Made by a program: the position numbers and the translations under genes. The notes beneath the pieces were generated by a model that ran no database searches, was not told the origin of the DNA, and saw only the letters and a list, made by a program, of their open reading frames with translations. A DNA stretch of 27,207 nucleotides from an uncultured Oscillospiraceae bacterium (GTDB lineage Bacteria; Bacillota; Clostridia; Oscillospirales; Oscillospiraceae), in the NCBI GenBank assembly GCA_947628975.1, contig CANRBW010000004.1, positions 1 through 27,207 of the forward strand. Reading direction: 5' to 3'. Positions 7,163 through 13,900 of this stretch are shown piece after piece; the stretch's first letter is position 1, and the number at the start of each line of letters is the position of its first letter.

Positions 7163-7671
7163 TCCGCCGCTTCCTGGAGGGCGGGGCCCGGCGGCTGGGC
7201 TTCGTGGGCGACCCGGAGCACTGTAGCAGCTTCCGCCTGCGGTTTTTGGCCTTCACCATGGTGCTCAAGCAGGCGGGGGTCCCCCTGGACCGCTCCCTGT
7301 GCATCCTGGACGAGGACGCCCCCGATTACAGCGACGTGGACTGGCTCTACGAAAAGCTCCGGCAGATGCCCGCCGTCCCCGACGCCCTGTTCTGCGCCAA
7401 CGACTTCCTGGCCCTCAGCGTGATCCGGGCCCTGAAGCGGCTGGGCCTGTCCATCCCGGAGGACGTGATGGTGGCCGGCTTTGACGGCACGCCCCAGTCC
7501 GCCGTGGTGGAGCCCTCCCTCACCACCGTGCAGATCCCCAACCCGGAGATCGGCTATGCGGCCGCGGACATCCTGCTCGAGCGCATCCGGGACCCCGACC
7601 GGCCCTTCCGGGTGACCTATGTGCAGACCACCCCGGTCTGGCGGAACTCCACCGACCGGAAGCCCTCCTGA
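7117..7671 (+). CDS. LacI-family transcriptional regulator, C-terminal part of a frameshifted gene
   Basis: This frame holds the second half of the periplasmic-binding-protein-like sensor domain of the regulator that starts at 6629. Homologous sequence really begins at about 7151 (AAVIRRFLEGGARRLGFVGD); the ATG at 7117 is a chance start in the overlapping frame. Recognisable family segments are PDALFCANDFLALSVIRALKRLG and VMVAGFDGTPQSAVVEPSLTTV, each typical of LacI/GalR sensor domains and seen here in shorter matching blocks. It has no ribosome-binding site of its own and is unlikely to be made separately. The stop is followed at once by a strong terminator. A sugar ligand is likely, and fructose or sucrose derivatives are the contextual guess. 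Confidence 0.85.
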   Translation: MRHRLHGEHRRPAAVIRRFLEGGARRLGFVGDPEHCSSFRLRFLAFTMVLKQAGVPLDRSLCILDEDAPDYSDVDWLYEKLRQMPAVPDALFCANDFLALSVIRALKRLGLSIPEDVMVAGFDGTPQSAVVEPSLTTVQIPNPEIGYAAADILLERIRDPDRPFRVTYVQTTPVWRNSTDRKPS

Positions 7672-7684
7672 CCCGCCCGTCCCA

Positions 7685-7718
7685 CCGCCCCTTCCCCCCT
7701 GGGAAGGGGCGGTTTTTT
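7685..7718 (+). terminator. Intrinsic terminator after the LacI-type gene
   Basis: CCGCCCCTTCCC (7685-7696) pairs perfectly with GGGAAGGGGCGG (7701-7712) around a CCCT loop and is followed by six T (7713-7718). This is a textbook Rho-independent terminator ending the regulator transcript. Confidence 0.95.
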
Positions 7719-7749
7719 CGCCCTGTTCCGCCCTGGCCGGGGAGAAAAT

Positions 7750-7764
7750 TTTACAAAACGTAAA
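7750..7764 (+). promoter_or_regulatory. Operator-like site A
   Basis: TTTACAAAACGTAAA is a perfect inverted repeat (TTTAC/GTAAA) around a five-base centre. It matches site C (TTTACAAAATGCAAA) at 13 of 15 positions and lies about 92 bp upstream of the promoter's -35. Its centre is 150 bp from the centre of site C, so looping between bound repressors is possible. Confidence 0.6.
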
Positions 7765-7782
7765 TTTTCAGAAAAAAGGCCA

Positions 7783-7797
7783 TTGTGTTTTGCACAA
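7783..7797 (+). promoter_or_regulatory. Operator-like site B
   Basis: TTGTGTTTTGCACAA is a perfect inverted repeat (TTGTG/CACAA) around TTTTG. On the opposite strand it contains GCAAAAC, related to the CAAAAYG core of sites A, C and D, though its symmetry centre is shifted by one base. It is the weakest match of the four. Confidence 0.45.
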
Positions 7798-7855
7798 AGA
7801 ACCGTGCCTCTTTTTTGCTATTCCGCTGAATATTGGTTGCGTGTGCGTTATTTTA

Positions 7856-7884
7856 TTGACAAGATGTAAAAATCGTTATATATT
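7856..7884 (+). promoter_or_regulatory. Near-consensus sigma-A promoter of the giant enzyme gene
   Basis: The -35 TTGACA (7856-7861) is a perfect match. It is separated by exactly 17 bp from the -10 TATATT (7879-7884), which matches five of six positions. Transcription should begin near 7891. A promoter this strong would need tight repression, which fits site C lying just downstream. Confidence 0.9.
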
Positions 7885-7899
7885 TATGTCGCTAAATTT

Positions 7900-7914
7900 T
7901 TTACAAAATGCAAA
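7900..7914 (+). promoter_or_regulatory. Operator-like site C, overlapping the early transcribed region
   Basis: TTTACAAAATGCAAA lies at about +10 to +24 relative to the predicted transcription start, a classic position for a LacI-family repressor to block transcription. It shares the TTTACAAAA and AAA ends with site A. Confidence 0.6.
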
Positions 7915-7989
7915 CCGCAGCCACACCCATCCCAGCGCGCCTTGCCCGTCCGCCAAGGGGAAGGTGAACCAACAAGGAGGTTAGGACGG

Positions 7990-10900
7990 ATGAAAACACT
8001 GAGAAAACTGACCGCCGCCACCCTGGCAACGGCCCTGCTGCTGTCCCTGGCCGTGGTCGGCGCCGCCGCCGCCACCGTGACCACCCAGGGCGAGGTGGCC
8101 TATGTCCCCCTGGGACAGACCGGCGCCGTGGTCTACGAGCGCCACGAGCCGGGCTACGCCGTGGCCCTGGACCGCGACGGGGACGGCGTACGGGTGACCC
8201 TCTCCGCCGTACCCGGCGACGAGGTCGCCCGGACCCCGGAGCAGGCGCGGGTGTACCTCCGCACCGGCGTCACCCCCAGGGCCGGGACCACCTATCAGGT
8301 GCGCTTCTCCCTGGCCGCGGAGGCGGAGCAGCCGGAGTACGCCGTCCGCTTTGACGGCGGCGAGAGCCAGGGCGCCTACGGCGCGCTGGACCGGCGCGCC
8401 ATCCGGGCCGGGGAGACCGACCAGGTCCGCTACACCCTCACCCCCCAGGGGGAGAGCGGGGAGCTGGTGGTGTGCCTTCTGCTGGGCAGGACCGGGCCCC
8501 AGGGCAACGTCCTGCGCCTGTCCGGCCTGACGGTGGAGGAGGCGGCCCCCGACGGGGCGGCGGCGGCCACGGTGCTGGCCGACAAGCTGGACTACCGCGC
8601 CCCCGGCTTCATCCGGGCGTGGACCAACAGCGACAGCGCCGCCACCCTGACCTCCACCCGGGACTCCGCCACCCTCACCGTCACCAAGGCCCCCGAGGCG
8701 GCGGAGGTGTGGAAGATCAAGCTGCTGGTGGCCACCGGCCTGAAGCCCCAGCCGGGCAAGACCTACCTCTTCAGCGCCGACGTCCGCGCCTCCGCGGTCC
8801 GGGACTTCGAGCTGTGCTATAACGAGGGCGACACCGAGAAGGGCTACGACGTGCTCTACGGCCAGAAGTTCACCGGCGGCCTCCAGACCATCCAGCGCCG
8901 GATCTACATCCCCAGGGACAAGGCCAACCCCGGCGAGCTCATCACCCAGCTCTCCCTGGGCCTGCTCCAGGAGGGGGACACCGTCACCATCAGCAACGTG
9001 CGGGTGGAGGAGGAGATCCCCCAGTATACCGACATTTTGCCCAGTGACTTCACCTTCGCGGAGCACAAGGTGAACACCATCTACCGCTACACCACCCGCG
9101 TGTCCAGCGCCACGCCTATCCCGGTGGACATGAACTGGGTCCGCGGGACGTCCGACGTCACCGCCAACGGCGGCGCGCTGACCACCCAGGACGGCAGCGC
9201 CACCCTGAAGATCGCCGAGGTGGGCTCCAGCTACGCGGCCAAGATGATGGTGGACACGGGCATGACGCTGGCGGCCGGGAAGACCTACCGCGTCAACTTC
9301 GACCTCCGCTCCGCCATGGCGTACACCGCCGAGAATGGCTTCGGCCTCTTCTACGGCACCGAGTCCTCCTTCCCCGCCGACCGCGTTTACAGCGAGGCCT
9401 TCAACCAGGCCATCGACGCCGACGCCACCGTGACCCGTACCCTCTCCATCACCCCGGCGGCGGACGGGCCGCTGGTGATCAGCCTGGAGCTGGGCAATAC
9501 CCAGGTGGGCAACGAGGTCACTGTGAGCAACATCGAGATCACGGAGATGATCCCCGGCCAGCCCGGGGAGGAAAACCAGGCCCAGGTGACCTACCCCGGC
9601 GACGAGACCGGCTCCGACCCCGGCGGCGAGACCGTCTATGCCCCCGGCTCCTTTGAGGTGCGGGACGCCGAGATTACCCACGGCGTCCTCACCGGCGACG
9701 GGGACTCGGCCACCGTCACCTGGCCGCAGAGCTCCGCCGAGGTGTGGCAGTTGAACCTGTTCATCAACGAGTTCTGCCAGCTGAAGGCAGGGACTAAGTA
9801 TAAGGTCAGCTTCGATGTGGCGGGGGACCAACTCTACAACATCTCCTTCTACACCACCGGGAACAGATTCGAGAATGACCAGCGTTTTGCCGACGGGACG
9901 ATCCCCTCCGGCGCGGACTCTTTCTCCCAGGAGGTCACTCCCACGGCGGACGGCAAACTCACCCTGCGTATCGACCTCACCGAAACGCCCGGCCCTGACG
10001 GCAGCCAGCTGACCATCAGCAACATTCAGGTGGAGTGCCTGGACGAGGAGACCTCCGGCGGCGACGCCGGCGAACAGCTGGGGGGCGACCTGGCCGACGT
10101 GACCTACCCCACCCAGGGCGGCGGCGCCGTCACCACCCCCGGCTCCTTTGAGGCGCGGGACGCCGAGGCCACCCACGCCACCCTCACCGGCGACGGCCGC
10201 TCCGCCACCGTCACCTGGCCGGAGCAGGGCCCCGGCGTCGACAGCCCGTGGCAGCTGAACCTGTTCGTCAACCAGATCTGCCAGCTGAAGGCCGGGACCA
10301 GCTACCTGGTCAGCTTCGACGTGGAGGGGGACCAGGACTACGACGTCCTCTTCTACACCAGGGCGGATGGCGAGGCCGATAATAAATTCGATGATACCGG
10401 AAACTTTGCCAGCGGCGCCATCGCCGCCGACGCCACCACCTTCTCCCAGGAGGTCACCCCCACGGCGGAGGGCCAGCTCACCCTGCGCTTCAAGCTCACC
10501 CGGCTGCCCGGCCCTGACGGCAGCCGCCTGACCATCCGCAACATCCAGGTGGAGCCGAAGGAAGAGGCCGCCCCCGGCGGGGACCAGGACGTGGCCCTCT
10601 CCCTCACCTACCCCGACGGGGACCTGGGCACCTTCAGTGCCCGGGACGCCCTGGGCCTCATCACCGGCGACGGCGAGTCCGTCACCATGCGCCGCCCCAA
10701 CAATGGAGTGGGAGAGGGCTGGCAGTGGGCGCTGTTTACCGGCACGCTCTGCACCTTTGACGAGGCGGGCGAGTACACCGTCAGCTTCGACGTGGCCGGG
10801 GACCCGGCGGCGACGACCTACGACGTTCTCTGCAACAAAAACGGCGACTGGGGCGACGGCGAGGGCGGCTTTGCCACGTGCGCCGACCAGAATACGGCCG

Positions 10901-13900
10901 ACGGCGCCTTCTCCCAGCAAATCACCGCGGCGGAGGGCGACGCGCTGAGCCTGCGGATCGACCTGGGGAAGGCGGCGGAAAACGCGGCCATCACCCTCAG
11001 CGGCATCCAGGTCAAAAAGGCGGACGGCACGGCGGTGGACCTTCAGGTGGAATACCCCACCCTGACCACCCCCGGCTCCTTTGAGGCCAGGGATAAGTTC
11101 GGCGCCGTCACTGGCGACGGCGATTCCGCCACGATGACCTGGCCGGGCCAGGGCGCCCTCCCCGATGACGGCTGGCGGCGGGCGCTGTTCCTCAACGAAA
11201 TCTGCCAGGTGACCGCCGGGACCGAGTATGAGGTCAGCTTCGACCTCGCCGGCCAGCGGGACTACAAGGTCAGCTTTTTCACCACGGAGGACAAATATGG
11301 AACCGGCTTTGCCGACGAGACCGTCGCCGCCGACGCAAGCAGCTTCGCCAAGACCGTGACCCCCGCCTCCGACGGCGAGCTGACGCTGCGCATCGACCCC
11401 GTCGAGAAGCCCGACGGCGACTCGGTCACGATCCGCAACCTCCGGGTCACCGCCCTGGGCGCGGGCGGCGGGGACGCCGGCGGGGAGGACTTCGCCGGGG
11501 CGGATGTGACCTACCCCACCACCACCGGCGGCGACGAGCCCAGCCCCGGGTCCTTCAGCGTCCGGGACGACCACGGCTCCATCGTCTTCAGCGGCGAGAA
11601 CGCCGCCACCATGATCTGCCAGGATGCGGAGGAGGATTGGACGAAGGGGATGTTCGTCGGCGGCGAGAACGCCACCCTCTGCACCCTGGAGGCCGGGCAC
11701 AGCTACGAGGTCAGCTTCGGCATCCGGACCGACGGGCAGGCCATCACCTGCCACGTCTCCTACAACAGGGATAAGCCCTTTGGCGAGGGCAACGAGAACG
11801 GCTTTGGGGAGCAGCGGGACATCCCGGTCACCGACCAGGCCAAGACGGTCAAGCAGACCATCACCCCGGTGACCAGCGGCGGGCTGTGCCTGTTCCTGGG
11901 CTTCCCCGACGCCGCCACCGGCACCCAGGTCACCGTCAGCGACATCCAGGTGCGGGAAGTCCTCCGGGGCGGCTCCTCCGGCGGCGCCTTCGCCGGGGCG
12001 GATGTGACCTACCCCTACCCCACCACCACCTCCGGCGGCGCGGGCGGCCACTCCTTCCAGGTCCGGGAGGACCTGGGCGCCATCGACGGCGACGGCCAAT
12101 CCGCCACCGTCACCTGGCCCGCGGTGGACGTCGGCGACCAGTGGAAGCTGGGCCTGTTCATCAACGGGTTCTGCCCGATGAAGGCCGGGGTCAACTACCA
12201 GGTCAGCTTCGACGTGGAGGGGGACCAGAACTACAACGTCTCCTTCTACACCGCCGGGGACAAGTTCAACAATGACGCCCGCTTCGCCAACGGCGTCATC
12301 GCCGCCAGCAAGGGCTCCTTCTCCCAGGTGGTGACCCCCGCGGAGGACGGCAGCCTGACCCTCCGCGTCGAACCCACCCAGTTCAACGGCAGCACGTTGA
12401 CCATCCGCAACATCAAGGTGGTGCTGGCGGCGGACTTCACGGAGGGGGCGACCACCACCGTCGAGCACTTCGGCGGCAGCGGCGTGTCCAAGGCGATGGG
12501 CGAGGGCTACACCGGCACGCTGGTGCGCCACAGCGACAGCGTGGACTTCGTGGTCGACCGGGACGGCGCCACCGGCCCCGACACCTGGCGGGCCATCCTG
12601 CGCGTCAACACCGGCCTGACCTATCAGCCGGGGAAGGACTACCGCTTTAAGTTCGACATCTCCTCCACCAACGGCTGCTCCAACTTCTGCGTCATCACCA
12701 AGGGGGCGCTCAATCCCGACGACGACAGGCGCGGCACCTGGAACCAGAGCGTGGCCGCGGGCCAGACCAAGACCATCACCACCCGGCCCATGGTGGCCGG
12801 CAGTGCCGACGGCCCCCTGACCATCGACATCGAGCTGGGCAATTTTGACGGCGCGAGCAACACCTACACCGTCAGCAACCTGGTGCTGGAAGAGGTGGTC
12901 ACCCAGACCGACGCCGCGGTGGACTGGCAGCGCTCCTCCGGCGGCAGCGGCGTCAACGCCGACACCCAGCGGGGCTACGCCGCCGACCTGACCCGGACCG
13001 AGGACTCCGCCACCCTGACCGTCAACGAGACCCTCGCCCAGGGCGCGGGCGCGGAGGCGTGGAAGATGAAGCTGTTCGTCAACCCGGAGATCTGGGTGCC
13101 CGCGGGCCAGGCCGTTCGCGTCACCTTCGACGTGGAGGCCGAGGCCGACATGGACTTCGAGGTCTGCTACAACCGGGGCGGCGTCGAGAAGGGCTTTGAC
13201 GCCATGTACGGCCTCCACCTCTCGGCGGGCCAGACCAAGACGGTGGAGAAGGTCTTCACCGCCGAGGCCCTGGGCGGCAACGTGATCGTCCAGCTCTCCC
13301 TGGGCATGGTGCAGGCCCCCAACCGGATCACCGTGCGCGACCTCCAGGTGGAGCGCATCAGCTACACCCCCTCCGGCGTCAGCGCCCTGCCCGCCCCGCC
13401 GGATTACCAGGAGACCGGCGGCGACGTCACCTACTGGACCCACGCCGACTACGTCGTGGACTTTGTGGGCGGCCCCAGCGCCGTCACCGCGAAGATCCTC
13501 TCCGCGCCCCAGCTGGGGGCGGAGCCCTGGAAGATCAAGCTGTTTTTGGACACCCACGCGGCGCTCCAGCCCGGCAAGTTCTACCGGGTCACCGCCGACC
13601 TGACCGCGGCCAAGCCCCAGACCGTGGAGATCTGCTATAACAGCGGCGAGGTGGAGATGGGCTATGACTCCCTGGGCGGGATCAGCCTGGCCTCCGGCCA
13701 GACCCAGACGGTGGAGCGGGTGATCTCCGTCCCCGCGGACAAGACCGACGGCAAGCCGCTCATGCTCCAGTTCAACCTGGGCCAGACCACCGCCGCCAAC
13801 GACGTCACCGTCAGCGGCGTCACGGTGGAGGAGGTCACCCCCGCCTACACCGAGCGGGTCGCCCCCGACTTTGCTTACACCCCCGACGGCACCGTCCAGC

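Larger units (their letters stand above)
7719..7989 (+). promoter_or_regulatory. AT-rich control region of the giant secreted enzyme
   Basis: With the preceding terminator, this makes a gene-free gap of 318 nt (7672-7989). The stretch 7740-7915 is markedly AT-rich against a very GC-rich background. It holds one strong promoter and three operator-like sites, listed separately, then a leader of about 100 nt with ribosome-binding site AAGGAGG (7974-7980). CCTTG/CAAGG within 7940-7960 could form a minor hairpin. I see no small gene or structured RNA class here. Confidence 0.8.

Noticed and set aside
7750..7914. CcpA-type catabolite (cre) sites
   Set aside because: The sites lack the cre pattern with a central CG flanked by the expected TG...CA ends; similarity to one another and to the site before the LacI-type gene fits a local regulator better.
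7942..7989. Upstream in-frame ATG for the giant enzyme
   Set aside because: It would place charged residues before the signal peptide, and the strong AAGGAGG points to ATG 7990.
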